From NCBI GenBank assembly GCA_017591395.1, contig WEDG01000269.1, forward strand, positions 122,907-186,906: a stretch of 64,000 nucleotides of DNA, given 5' to 3'. The notes under the pieces were generated by a model that worked only from the letters and a program-made list of their open reading frames with translations, did not search any database and was not told the origin of the DNA. Positions 52,236 to 63,015 of this stretch are shown here, one piece after another (position 1 is the first letter of the stretch; each line of letters starts with the position of its first letter). A program made the translations under genes and the position numbers. The DNA comes from Schistocephalus solidus (taxonomy: Eukaryota; Platyhelminthes; Cestoda; Diphyllobothriidea; Diphyllobothriidae).

Positions 52236-52850
52236 TCATGATGCCTCAGCTCTCATCTTGCAAAAGTCTCCCCGCCATAGATTGGGCCTGGTTTCATTCA
52301 TTGCAGGTGGCACCGAATATAACCCATACTCCCATGAAAGTACTGCATGATCACTTCGACCAAGTGGAGGTAGGTAGTGAACCTCGTTTATACTGTCAGG
52401 ATCTTTAGTGAAGACGAGATCTAAACAAGTAGCCCGTTGTCCTCCACGCGCTCTTGTTGGAAAAAATACATGTTGTGTGAGAAGAGCTTCAAGTGTTGAC
52501 TTAAGCAGACGGTGATCGAAGGACAACTTTGAGCACTGCGCCAGCAGATCGTTCCATCGAATGCTGGGTGCATTAAAGTCCCCCATTAGAACAACATCAG
52601 GTCGACTACCAATCTCCTTTATGTTCTCCAACAAACAAGTATCAGCGTCAGTGTCTGTCCCCGGTGGTCTGTAGAGAGTCATGACTTCAAGGACTGCGAT
52701 CCCCGTGTCTTTATTTTCAGCCAAATAGCCTCAATACCATTGTTAATCTTCTCTGTCATTTCACACACTGTGAAATTGCTTTTAACATACATCGCAACTC
52801 CTCCACACTGGCGGTGAGTGCGGTCAACAAAACTGCGGTGAGTCAACAAA
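52236..52850 (-). pseudogene. family G AP-type endonuclease (5'-truncated)
   Basis: The segment 52850-52725 encodes DPVLLTHRSFVDRTHRQCGG and VAMYVKSNFTV, then IEAIWLKIK. After a frameshift the frame 52724-52236 (162 codons) continues with VMTLYRPPGTDTDADTCLLE, RPDVVLMGDFNAPSIRWNDL (GDFN), FFPTRARGGQRATCLDLVFT and LPPLGRSDHAVLSWEYG (SDH). The first motifs (NAR and ETW) are lost with the 5' end. One frameshift near 52700 is the only visible damage in the remaining part. Confidence 0.85.
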
Positions 52851-52859
52851 ACTGGGTCA

Positions 52860-53385
52860 AGTCCACCTCGTTCCTATTCCACGCTATCCATTCCAGTCTC
52901 AGTTGTCCAATCTATTAAACTTATCAATAACCTGGGCAAGTCAAAGTATGCTCCAAACTAAAGTTCCAAAAAAGAAAAACGTTATGCAAGTTGGGAAACC
53001 TCCTAACCCTCCAGCATCTTCCATACATACCCAAAATTTCCTTAGCAATTATCCCAACCAATCAACTTCTCAGGCTCCCCATTATTTAACACTACCCCTT
53101 ACGGTAACAGTTTTCCAAAATAATTTGTTCCATTTTCAAATCTTATTCTTCCCCCATATTATTCCAATATTCCTCAAAATCCTATTTTAAGGCCTCCTAT
53201 TTTCGCTAAAGCAGAAAATAGCCTTCCTCTCAATGGATACCACCCAAATATGTTTCTCTACAATAATCCTAATTTAGTTAGCAGTAACAGCTTAGCTAAT
53301 TGTAGACAGCAGCAATTTTACTTTCCGTCAGCACCTTCCTCTCTACAGTTTACTTTCCCAGCACCAAGTCTTCCTTTTTTATAAG
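52860..53385 (+). pseudogene. family F ORF1, C-terminal part behind the G insertion
   Basis: Frame 52903-53190 contains TKVPKKKNVMQVGKPPNPPA, SNYPNQSTSQAPHYLTLPL and LFHFQILFFPHIIPIFLKIL. A shifted frame then gives NSLPLNGYHPNMFLYNNPN and PSAPSSLQFTFPAPSLPFL with a TAA at 53382. The pattern parallels E ORF1 (TDGKPANTSAPTT, FIPFSNARFPPIYANFPQN, LPLHGFHPTTPLYNN, SPLQFFSPPSNYPF), which fixes the end of ORF1 in both families. Confidence 0.75.
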
Positions 53386-53419
53386 TAACGATAACCCTAG
53401 TTTGGATACTCGAACTACG

Positions 53420-54982
53420 CTAGATGTCATATTACTTAATGCTAGATCTGTTTTAAATAAGATGGCCCAACTGAGAGCCATTGCTTTCGAGTAAATGCCC
53501 GATGTTTTAAGTGTAACTGAATCTTAGACCCATCCCTTAATTTCCGACTCTTTGCTTTTCATAGACCAGTATGATATCTACCGTCAAGACCGCATTAGCA
53601 AGCGTGGTGGTGGTTGTCTTCTCTATATTAAAGCTTCATTTAAGCACTTCCCATTTGATCTAGATGTTACGTCATTCTCTGGTAATTACTGCTTCGCATC
53701 CATTATCCTGTCGCCTCGGCATAAGGCGATTCTCGGATGTATTTACAACCCGCCTAATTCATCATCCGATAATGATGCAAAACTTTGTGAAATTTTTAAA
53801 TTGATTTCGGAATCCAATTTTAACATTAAAATAATCGCTGAGGATTTTAATTTTCCTGAAATTGACTGGATTTCAAACTTTTCTCCACCCAGATGTCAGC
53901 CTGTCCTAGATACCATTAATTTTTCTAATTGGTCCCAGCTTGTCCGTTCTTCAACGAGAGACAAACATATTTTAGACCTGATTTTCACAAACGACATTGC
54001 TGCCCTCTTCGTTGATTTTAAGCAGGGCCTCTTCCAAAGTGACCATACACTAATTCACTGTTGCCTTCCCATTGTTTCATCGAAAAAGGCTAGTGCCGTT
54101 CGTACCTATCATGCTTTTGACCTCACAGATATGAGCTTAATTAGTAACTTTTTGGACTCATTGGACTGGCAGCATCTCTACTCCATGAACGACGCAGCAA
54201 GTCTTTATGACTTCATGTCAGTCGTTTCAAATAACATCCTGGAGCTTGTGCCAACCAAAATAGTCAAGCCCTACGTCTCGGAATCAACCGTTCCTCACTT
54301 TCTTTTGCCACGACAAAAGAAATTGAAGAAGCAGTTGAACGATCAATATACTAGTTCGTTATCTGTATATCTAAGGATCGCAGAGATTTTTGAATTAGCC
54401 TCTAAGATTCGTCTTGCACGTGACAGACAGAGGAAATCTTGCGCACTCAGTGAGCCAAATTCTGCAAAATCTGTTGCTCAACTGTTCCGCCGTCGATCGT
54501 GCTCTAAACGAGGTTATGAAATTCCTTCATTACTAAACGAAGATAAGAACTTTGTTCTCGAAGACTCTGATAAGGCAGAACTGGTTAGTGCGTTCTTTGC
54601 AAATCATCTTACGATGGAATCTGAACCAGTTTCGACGTTTCAGGCATCCTCATTGAATGTTATCAGCACTATTGATTTCTACTTAGAACTAATTCGTAAG
54701 CAAATAATTCGTCTAAAAAACTCGCACTCTTCGGGAACTGACGGTATTCCAAACTCACTTATTAAGAGAGTGCCGAGCTTCCCCCGATTGCTTAGCCATA
54801 TATTCTCAGTTTATATTCTAAACGGATTTTTTCCTGACTCATGGAAGAAATCTATTATTCTTCCTGTCTTCAAGTCGGGATCTCGTTCGGTCGTAAATAA
54901 TTATCGAGGCGTTCACAAAACACCAGCTCTAGCAAAACTTCTTCAAAAATTATTTCCAATCAACTTCTCGACTTTTGCCTAG
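53420..54982 (+). CDS. family F endonuclease and RT N-terminus, open 476-codon frame
   Basis: EN begins in this frame near 53420 with DVILLNARSVLNKMAQLRA and VTES (stop codons at 53492 and 53526). From 53552 the frame is open for 476 codons: YDIYRQDRISKRGGGCLLYI, SFSGNYCFASIILSPRHKAI, LGCIYNPPNSSSDNDAKLCE, IIAEDFNFPEIDW (GDFN with Gly changed to Glu), HILDLIFTNDIAALFVDFKQ and GLFQSDHTLIHCCLP (SDH). Then come the linker, with SLSVYLRIAEIFELASKIRL, and the RT start: RLKNSHSSGTDGIPNSLIKR, LNGFFPDSWKKSIILPVFKS and NNYRGVHKTPALAKLLQKLF. A frameshift near 54955 ends it. This is the longest coding frame in the window. Confidence 0.85.
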
Positions 54983-56259
54983 AAAATAAGCTCTTAAGCA
55001 ACTCGCAAGATGGTTTTCTACCTGGGAGATCATGCGAAGTGTGTCACTTAGCTTTTCTTAACCTCGTCACTTCCCTTCGTAATGAGCAGCAGTCAGTGGT
55101 TGTGATCTACTTTGACCTGAGCAAAGCCTTTGACAAGGTACCGCACAGACGTCTTCTGGTGAAACTGGAAGACCTCGGTATCCGGCCTCCTCTCCTTGAC
55201 TTCATTGGTTCCTATTTGTCTAACCGCAGCCAGAAGATCTAAGTAGGTAATAGCTATTCGACGCCTCAGCCGATCACGAGTGGCGTTTTATGAGGCACGG
55301 TTCTAGGTCACCTTCTCTTCGTTCTGTACATAAACGAAATTTCAACTTTACTCACAAATTCACAAAATTTCGTTTACGCTGACGATCTCAAGTTCATTTA
55401 TTCATTTTCTAAAGACACTGCCAATAGTTGCGTTGATAAAATCAACACTGATCTACTTATGCTCTCACGTTGGAGCTCTAGTTGGCAGATGGAATTTTCT
55501 CTATCCAAGAGCAGTTTCATGTGTTTTGGCCCCACCAAGCTCCCTGGAACCCTAGTATTTCAAAATAGTACACTTTTAGAACGATCAACCAAAAAAGACT
55601 TAGGTCTAGGTTACACGAATAAGCTAGCATTATCGCCTCATGCAGATCAAATTTCTGCAAAGGCTGCACAGATATGTGGTTTTGTATCACATAATTTCTT
55701 TTTTTCGGAAATAAAGTTAAACCTATACCGCATGTTTGTTCTTCCTATCTTAGAATACTGCTGTCCCCTCTTTGGGCTGATAAACGCCTCTGACCGCAGT
55801 AAGATTGAAAAAGTTCAGAGGGTTTTTACTTGAGGACTATTTTCTCTTCCTGGATCCAGTATCTCTTATACTTATAGATTCCAGTTAGCAAACATTAAAT
55901 TTCTGTGAATTAGAAGACTCGGAGCCGGTCTCTGCTTCCTGTTTCGCGTTAACTCTAGCCTAAATCTCCCACGAATTAACGCTCTCACTCCGGTAAATCG
56001 ACCCTATGCCACTCGTAATTCCTTTATGATCATTCCACCACCCCTTAGCTCCACAACTAACCGGTGTCAGTTTTTTGCCTCCAAATATGCTTTCAGGTGG
56101 AATAATCTTCCACTGCAAATTAGGTTTTCGTCTACATTAGCTATTTTCAAAACGAAATTACGCAAACATTTAACTTCGGAAGATATAAAGTCCTTATTGT
56201 CTGTTTCCTTCCCAAACTCGCAACTTTTGGATTTTGAAGAGGGTCCTCCTGGTATTTGA
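54983..56259 (+). pseudogene. family F reverse transcriptase palm and C-terminus
   Basis: 55039-55242: CHLAFLNLVTSLRNEQQSVV, VIYFDLSKAFDKVPHRRLLV (A box). After a stop: TPQPITSGVL, GTVLGHLLFVLYIN (B box, decayed), NFVYADDLKFIYSFSKDTAN (C box, 55369-55389 region, both aspartates present). 55459-55833: MLSRWSSSWQMEFSLSKSSF, KKDLGLGYTNKLALSPHADQ, LYRMFVLPILEYCCPLFGL. 56026-56259: FASKYAFRWNNLPLQIRFSS and AIFKTKLRKHL, the last block. Stops: about 55240, 55290, 55831 and 55905. Confidence 0.85.
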
Positions 56260-57025
56260 GGCAGCTCCCTTGATATTATATTGGTCTCGAATTATATTTC
56301 CATCATCCTCTGCAGAGTCAATCTTTGCATTCACTTTTCTTCCCCTCCTTTTAAACTAGCATTGCCAACTCTTGACAACCTTGATACTTTCCTCTGAATT
56401 TGCAACCCTGACGATAGTCTCCAGGTTCTTTTGATGATCGAGGTGGGTTCTGATGGTTTCGCCTCTTTGGTGATGGACTATGCAATCAGCAAGGTTGCAT
56501 CTGGATGATGATCTCGTGACCTCTACTGTCCCCTTTTCGTTTTGACCATGTTGTCTACGATGAGTTCGTCCTCTCTCACCTCCACTGGTGTTTATAAACA
56601 GTAGCTCTGACTGCTATATTATCTCTCACCCAACAAGGAGCTTTCCGAACCCTCAAACGTTTTCAGCAACATCACAATACTATCCCATTGCATTTAGCTA
56701 TTAATTTTTTAGTGAAGCAGTTTTTTTCTCCTATTTTTTTAAAATTTGTGGCTCGCCGAACTCCGCCTCCGATTAAACCCTAGGAGTTTTTTTTACTGCT
56801 TCTTTTCCAGTTCACCGTATATGCCAAAAATTGTTGACTTTTGTTTTAAAAATGGCAAATCGTTTTGAATCAGATATGTTTACCATACTACACATTTCTG
56901 CTGTTCATATGAATGCTCACATAGTGCAGCAATTATCCACTTTGTATTTTTTTTAAACCACGGTACTAAGTTTGTAATGGTGGGGCCCTCTGAGCCTTAA
57001 ATATACAATTTATTTATAATTGGAA
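56260..57025 (+). mobile_element. family F 3' UTR
   Basis: Non-coding sequence behind the RT stop. The last 385 bases (from AACAAGGAGCTTTCCGAACC) match 34805-35185. It ends in an AT-rich tail around AAATATACAATTTATTTATA. No further repeat was recognised in its first half. Confidence 0.75.
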
Positions 57026-57534
57026 TCAGTTTATTTATGTGATGTCAGGCCTTTGGCTTCCGCTATTTTATGGTTGAAACATGTGAATTGAACCATAGCA
57101 TCGGTTTACCATTCGAACCGAGGAATACTTTTGTAATAAGAAGTTATAAATCCTTCTGTTTCTGTCACAATATTCACTGTCAACCAAGTAAACCAATGCT
57201 TCCAGACGTATAAATTAATAATCATTAATACTAATTGTATTTAATGCCGGTTAACAGGCAATATCAGACGAAATATGCAGTAGAAAAGATCGGGTCCAAC
57301 GGCCAAAATTTAAGCATATGACTCAATCAATCCCTGTACTCCAAAAAAGTAACGGCAAATGTTTTTTTTGCTGTTCCTTCGATGTAATGATAGACAATAG
57401 GATGATCACTTGTACTTAAAATAAAAAATGAACGACCCGCTAATTAGTTCGTGCCAATTCATCCCAATTTTTCAGCCAACAGGATGGTGACATGTGTTAG
57501 TAGGGTTGTTTCAGTTGCGATTTATGCAAAAATA
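57026..57534. other. no gene recognised
   Basis: AT-rich sequence without open frames of note or matches to other parts of the window. Confidence 0.4.
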
Positions 57535-57960
57535 TGCCTTTCAGTTCAGTTTATTAAAGGCAATAGGCTAAAGCCTTCGATACCCCCAGTTTCAATGTAA
57601 AATAAGGTGCTGTATACAGAGGAACCATGTTGGTTACAGTAGTTCAAAGAGGGCCATCAAATATGACTATTCGGGTGAGGGGCTGACGGTGTAAGCTTCA
57701 TCTCTCAATTTTGAATAAAACTCTGTCAAAGCTCCTTTTAAAGCTTTCCAGTGACGACGACATTACAACATTACCCGTAAGGCATTCCAAGAGGGAGGAT
57801 GAGAACTTGCACACATCCAGCCTCGCCTGCTGAGCGAGCAGTTTTAGTGGTTGTCCTTGGAGATCAGTTTTCTTTGGACACTGTAATCCTATCCTGGAGT
57901 TGGCCACCGAAACACAGGCTTGACACAAATTTATGTATCAGTCCCAGAAGTTGTAGTCTA
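57535..57960 (-). mobile_element. G-like LINE 3' end, minus strand
   Basis: The frame 57928-57698 encodes TDLQGQPLKLLAQQARLDVC, which parallels the G segment NLRGHPFKLSVTQVRLDARK, and SSLESFKRSFDRVLFK, which parallels SVDIFKHRLDIHIL. The W-N-x-LP block between them is altered (ECLTGNV). The 3' UTR ends near 57540 in ACTGAACTGAA, the same pentamer as the G tail at 50039-50062. It is a 5'-truncated, older relative of G. Confidence 0.7.
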
Positions 57961-58159
57961 CGACTGTCCAAGGTATCACATACAACTGGATTGTTTGTCC
58001 ATTATTTGCAGCAAATCCTTGAATATAAGCGTCCCAAGAGACTCAATAGATGCTTAAGTTATACTTTCTATTCTATTTATTTTATAAACTGGAGCTTTGC
58101 ACTTAAAATCAATCGTAGGAACAGGATATTACACTCTGGAATTCAATCAGCTCTGTTAC

Positions 58160-58633
58160 TTACCTTTTTCGTTCGACTTCATTGTCACATGTTGAGTTTT
58201 TGTTCTCACCTTTTCGCATCAACGTTGTTGCCTTGCTAACGCAACCAAACACCGCCATCTTTATCCATGCAAACATGAACCGTTTTTGTTTCACTGTGCT
58301 CGATTTATGCGCATTAAATGAATTGGCGGTTAGAGCTCGTCTACATCCCTTGCTCCTTAAATACATGTGATAATTCATAAAAGCGGTGGGGTAAATAGAC
58401 CTCAACCACTGCTGACGTGTTTGAACACATTTTATACCATAGGGCAAAAACATGCGACCTGCTTTGGATTTAGTATCAACCACCCAAATTACGGTGCAAT
58501 TATTATTGCATGTAATAATGGACCGGAGTGATAATATTGCAGTGGACTCGGGATAGTCTTGAGCGATCGGCTCAAAGTTTCGGTTACTGCGTGGATATTT
58601 TCTTTTTGGCTGAGTGAGCACTACCTGGGCCAC
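58160..58633 (-). CDS. 157-codon open frame, function unknown
   Basis: The frame is the longest in the non-transposon part of the right half. It encodes a basic protein beginning MAQVVLTQPKRKYPRSNRNF, with scattered cysteines and no domain I recognise, no clear signal peptide and one moderately hydrophobic stretch (ITCNNNCTVIWVV). It could be an exon, since no repeat match was found here, but chance cannot be excluded. Splice sites at its ends were not obvious. Confidence 0.25.
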   Translation of the reverse strand: MAQVVLTQPKRKYPRSNRNFEPIAQDYPESTAILSLRSIITCNNNCTVIWVVDTKSKAGRMFLPYGIKCVQTRQQWLRSIYPTAFMNYHMYLRSKGCRRALTANSFNAHKSSTVKQKRFMFAWIKMAVFGCVSKATTLMRKGENKNSTCDNEVERKR

Positions 58634-59949
58634 TCACAATCGCGGACTGCTGGGCATCTTCGGCACCTACTGAAAAGTGTAAGGCGGTCAACAAAGCTAG
58701 TCGCAGACAAATCTTAGATGATAGCCATGAGTGGCTGTGATGTTAGAAGGGTATTTACATGTTCTTATTCGAACGTCCTCTCTGATTAACTACATATGTC
58801 GCGTCGCTTGCACTACTTTCTGCAATCACTGACTTGCCTTGCACGCTGCAGCATGTAGGCCCTTTACGGATCGTAAACTATCATTAATGATAGAAACTGC
58901 TGAGGTGGACAACTTGATTAAACTTTACCTAGGGCTATGCAGCCGCATGTTAAACAGTCTTTTCATAACACCTTCGTAAACTAAATGCAAAAAGTCGCTG
59001 AAACGCACTAATCCTTCCTATGTTTCAAGCCGAACAACGTAGAAATACCAGTACGGTGACAGTTAATCTGCAAGGAATAAAAATCTTTATCTGTTTCTAG
59101 CACACACAGACATAATATCGTAACCTGCCTTCACCTGTCTTCACCTCTTACGCAGCATTTTTCATATTCATAATAAGCATTAATAATAGTCATTTGCTTT
59201 ACAAACACCCTAGCAGGCACATCGAAAATTACAGTGGCCAAACGGAACTACTGCGCCGCGTCAATGGCGTTGAGACATAAACCACGCTAATCGAATTTTA
59301 GTAGTTCACCTGCAAGTAGTTTGCCAAACGCTTGCACGACTGATGGCTTGCCAACATCGCAATATATTCATTCTGCAAAGACTTCACTTACTGTGGGCTG
59401 CATCATTGTACCCTAAATAAGCCAAAATTATCGTTTAATCTTCCTATTAATTGACAGCCCATCGATTTCTAGAAAAGACAGCTATCGAATCAGCTAGAAG
59501 TTGGATCATTTAACCGCATTACCAGCCCTAAATGATCGTATTCACCACCGCCCATTGCCGTTGCCGGTACAGTTCTACTTGTGCCATCAGCAATGTTCGT
59601 GCATCCGAGGGCAGGTCCTGCAAGAATGACCCGATAATCTTCAGAAAGCTGTTCAAATGTCTATGCGGCGATTATGAGCGTACTCCCCACATGCGCAGTA
59701 ATTCACGCCAACTGTTCGCCTTTTGGTGTCTTAGTAGTCAAATAGTCTTCATTTTGTGACGCTTTTTGCAAATAAAACACTGAAAAACTTTTTGTTATCG
59801 TCAGAAGATGGCGAATCCTTATCAGAACCCGAGCTGTCCACCAAAGACGACGTTTCTGCTGCGTACCTTTCTCTCACATTTTCATTAACTTTTTGTACAA
59901 TTACATTGACCTCGCGGTGAGCGCTCACCGATCGGTTACAGGACTCATT
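58634..59949. other. no gene recognised
   Basis: Two short frames deserve mention: 59532-59759 (plus, 75 codons, cysteine- and arginine-rich) and 60003-59749 (minus, 84 codons, with an acidic serine run SSGSDKDSPSSDD). Neither has a known domain. The remaining DNA is AT-rich and unmatched within the window. Confidence 0.4.
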
Positions 59950-61998
59950 CGGACTAATACGATCTTTTGGCGTGCAGCTCCGCATGGCTAACGCAGTTCT
60001 CACTTTCTAAGTGTCGCTACATGAGTCTTGGGCCTTTAAGGCTACCGCAACCTGTTATTTTTAAAGGCTGCCCTATGACTGAATGTTCCTTCATCAAGGA
60101 CTTGGGCTTAAGCTACACCAATAACTTAAATCTTTCTATTCATTTATTTATTTAGAATTTATATTTGGTTAGCACCGGCAAGGCACTGTCTAAGCAAACA
60201 TTAGTAACGAAATAAAGTTATGACAATGTGTGCAGATAAAATGTACAAATATATAACTTGTCCTGCTATGTCAACAGTTAGCGGTTTTAAAATTAATGGT
60301 GAACTAGAAAAAATAGGCAGTGAAAAAAAAACTCCTACCATAAAAATGGAGGCAGAGTTCAATAAGCCTTCATTTTTGAATAGAAGGTAAGGGAAAAACT
60401 GCTTATGAAGAAATTGTCAGGTGGTAGAGTAGGGTAATACGGTAGTAGCATTTCAGAATGAGATAATGAAACGTCGAGGTGATTCGTTCTTGATCCCTTA
60501 GGCGTATGAAACAAAATCTCACGAAAATGCGTCAATGAACTTAAGTTCTCAGCATCTTAGGATCCAGAATTGAATTCTGATGATGGTTAGTATCCAAAGA
60601 GACGGTAGCATTTTAAACTGTGGACCACCGAATGTTTACGTCCAAATGACGTCATCGTTTGGATGACTGGTGATAAAAGGAGACATCATAGTTCATGGGC
60701 GACTCGAGGTAGCGAAAATATAGTTTCAAGATGGTCCCTTAAATTCCCGATGGTCCTTTCTCCGAGTCATGGGGAAAGATACTGGGAAGAGATGCCGATA
60801 GAAATACGTGCAAATCAGCTCAGATTTGCGGCTTTATTTCTTACAATTGCTACCTTTCTGAAATTAAATTAAGATTTATCGTATGTTTGTACTTCCCATT
60901 CTTGAATTTTTCTGTACATTCTTCGGTTAAGTGAACGAATCTAGCCGTTCAAAATCGAAAATTTCCACAGACATTCCAAAAATTACTCCTGCATCCAACT
61001 CTTTCAAATACTTACCATGCAAGTAGATGGCAGCTGAGGAAGCTAAACATGTTTTAGGTCAGGAGACTGGAAGCAGGCTTTTGTCTCATTTTTGGACCTA
61101 ATGATTGCTCAACTATCCCCAAGCTTTCTGTCATTACCCCCAGTAGTCTTCCTTATAACCTAAGAATTAATGCACGAATTATACCTCACCCTGCATCCTC
61201 CACGTGTTAACGCTCTCTATTCTTTGCTTCTAGGTAAAGCTTTCTTTGAAATTAGGTCGTTAACTAGTCTATCTGCATTCAAGTGAAGACTGCACATTTA
61301 TCTTAACACTGATTCTATTAAACCCTTTTATTTGCTTCATCTTTCCCCAGTAGTTTTCCCCAGGACTCGGAGATTGGACCATCGGGAATTTAAGTGACCC
61401 TCTTGAAGCTATTCTTTCGCTACCTCGAGCGCCCCGTGAACCATGATGTGTCATTATATCACCATTCATCGAAACGATGAAGTCATCCGGACGTGAACAT
61501 TCGGCGCTACACAGTCTTAAATGCTGCCATTTTGTTGGATGCTAAACATCTTCAGAATTCAATTCTGTATCCTAAGATGCTGAGGCCTCAAGATCATTGC
61601 GCATTTTCGTGAGATTTTGTTTCATACACCTTAGTGATCAAGAACGTACCATCTCGACGTTTCATTATCTCATTCTGAAATGCTCCTGCAGTATTACCCT
61701 ACTCAACCACCTGACCTTATTATCTTAAACAGATTTATCATACCTTCTATTCGAAAATGAAGGCCTTTTGAACTCTACCTCCATTTTAAGGTAGGAGTTT
61801 TTGTCAATGTTCATTTTTCTAGTTCAATATTAAATTCAAAACATCGCTAACTGTTGACCTAGCAGGACAAGTTCTGCCTACATTATTAAGTATTTGTACA
61901 TTTTATCTGCACACATTGTTATAACTTTATTTCGTTACTAATGTTTGTTCAGACAGTGACTTGCCGGTGTTTTCCAAATATTAATTCTAAATTCTAAA
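59950..61998 (+). mobile_element. family E LINE 3' half with an inverted E 3' UTR inserted, plus strand
   Basis: 59967-60155 encodes SKCRYMSLGPLRLPQPVIFK, GCPMTECSFIKDLGLSYTNN, matching E RT at 45940-46050. At about 60140 this stops and a complete E 3' UTR on the minus strand follows (to about 60791). Then the RT resumes with DRNTCKSAQICGF-type sequence, in the place expected after NNLNLSPHADR. The 3' UTR on the plus strand ends at 61998 in AATTCTAAATTCTAAAT. The inserted unit and the host element's own UTR thus form an inverted repeat. Confidence 0.85.
60153..60791 (-). mobile_element. family E 3' UTR unit inserted in E RT, minus strand
   Basis: This is the paralogue of 40666-41303. Here its insertion context is intact: E RT lies on both sides. 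Comparison with 46050-46085 suggests that about 5 bases of RT (encoding the S-P-H turn) were lost and that no target-site duplication formed, so the insertion may not be by the normal route. Confidence 0.85.
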
Positions 61999-63015
61999 TG
62001 TGGTTCTGTTTCCCATGGATATCTCTGACATTTGCCTACTCATAAGTGAGAAGTCCCCCTTTCCAAATGTTTCTTTCCCAAGTATCAGGCAAAATTGCTT
62101 TGAAAAACGGAGAGTACTTGAAGAACGGCGAAATGTGTTCGCTTGACACTAATGGCGGTCGATCATGTAGTTCTAGCACATTCCCCTCATCTCGGGTTAA
62201 AATCTAGTCAAGACAGTTTGACTATTGTCCTTCTCTCATCCGTGTTCCAAAGGTGACTTTCAGACAGAGAAGTTTGTCCGTTGCCCATTGTAATTGTTTG
62301 TGGTTGGAGCTTTCTGGCATTCTCTGCGCAGGCCATGTTTTCCAGTAAATACCAGGAGCGTTAAAATCCCCAACAATGAGGACATCTTTCTTCTCGCTGG
62401 CTTTGTAGATTTCCGTTATGAGAATGAGATCCTGATCGGAAGTCTGATAAGGCGAACGGTACACAACAGATATCGTCAGTGGTCTGGAATACTTAGCAGA
62501 TATAGTAATGCTTAAGAGTTCCACATCGTGTAATGGAATATATATGTCAGCCATAGCGGTCAGCTTGCAAGTGACATAAACTATGACTCCTTGTCCTCGA
62601 TTCGGTGTATCTCTTCTGAAGTGCTGAAATCCCCTTAGTAATATTTTGGATTCAGTAATGTCTGCAGTAAGCAAAGTTTCAGTGAAAGTCATAATGTCTC
62701 GTTAAACGTCCTCCACAACGTTTCTTAGGTCATCCAGCTTGTTGAACAAGCTATGTAAATTTGCGGAGAGGAATTTCAATAATCGATTTGTCGGGGAGGC
62801 CCAGCCTTCGTTCTAACATGTTTTGACCACAGGAAAGACACATTTATGTGGATTGTTTTACCGTCTTTGATTTTTAGCCTTTTCTCTCCTCTGCCAATTT
62901 TCTCCGTGAATTCTCTTCTATGTTCCCTCATTTTTCAGCAGTTTCCTTGACTCGTTGTCCGGCTGAAAGGCCCTTGTTTGTGTGATCCCCGTTAGATCAT
63001 TCTCCCTTCTAACAG
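61999..63015 (-). mobile_element. family A EN fragment, minus strand (copy 6)
   Basis: This is the duplicate of 42513-43527. Its EN frame 62692-62222 is open for 156 codons: MTFTETLLTADITESKILLR, RDTPNRGQGVIVYVTCKLTA, VLIVGDFNAPGIYWKTW. It differs from the first copy by a handful of substitutions (for example VIVYV against VMVYV, DVLIV against DALIV), both frames remaining open. Confidence 0.85.

Larger units (their letters stand above)
50033..52855 (-). mobile_element. family G LINE inserted in family F ORF1, minus strand
   Basis: On the minus strand: EN (52855-52236), linker (52235-51800), RT (51742-50390), RT C-terminus (50433-50188) and a short 3' UTR ending in a pentamer tail of ACTGA units (50039-50062). 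The 5' end is truncated inside EN, just before DRTHRQCGGVAMYVKSN. F ORF1 lies on both sides, so G inserted into F. At the edges TTCCTA occurs on both sides (about 50020 and 52870), which might be a remnant of a target-site duplication but is too short to be sure. Confidence 0.85.
49150..57025 (+). mobile_element. family F LINE, most complete copy, split by a G element
   Basis: ORF1 starts near 49165 and runs to 50032, is interrupted by the minus-strand G element (50033-52855) and resumes at 52860-53385. EN follows (53420-54060), then linker and RT (54060-55835), the RT C-terminus (55860-56259) and a 3' UTR (56260-57025) whose terminal part recurs at 34805-35185. Without the insertion the element is about 5 kb, close to full length for a CR1/Jockey-type LINE. 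Stops and frameshifts are fewer than in most other copies but still present in all domains. Confidence 0.85.
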
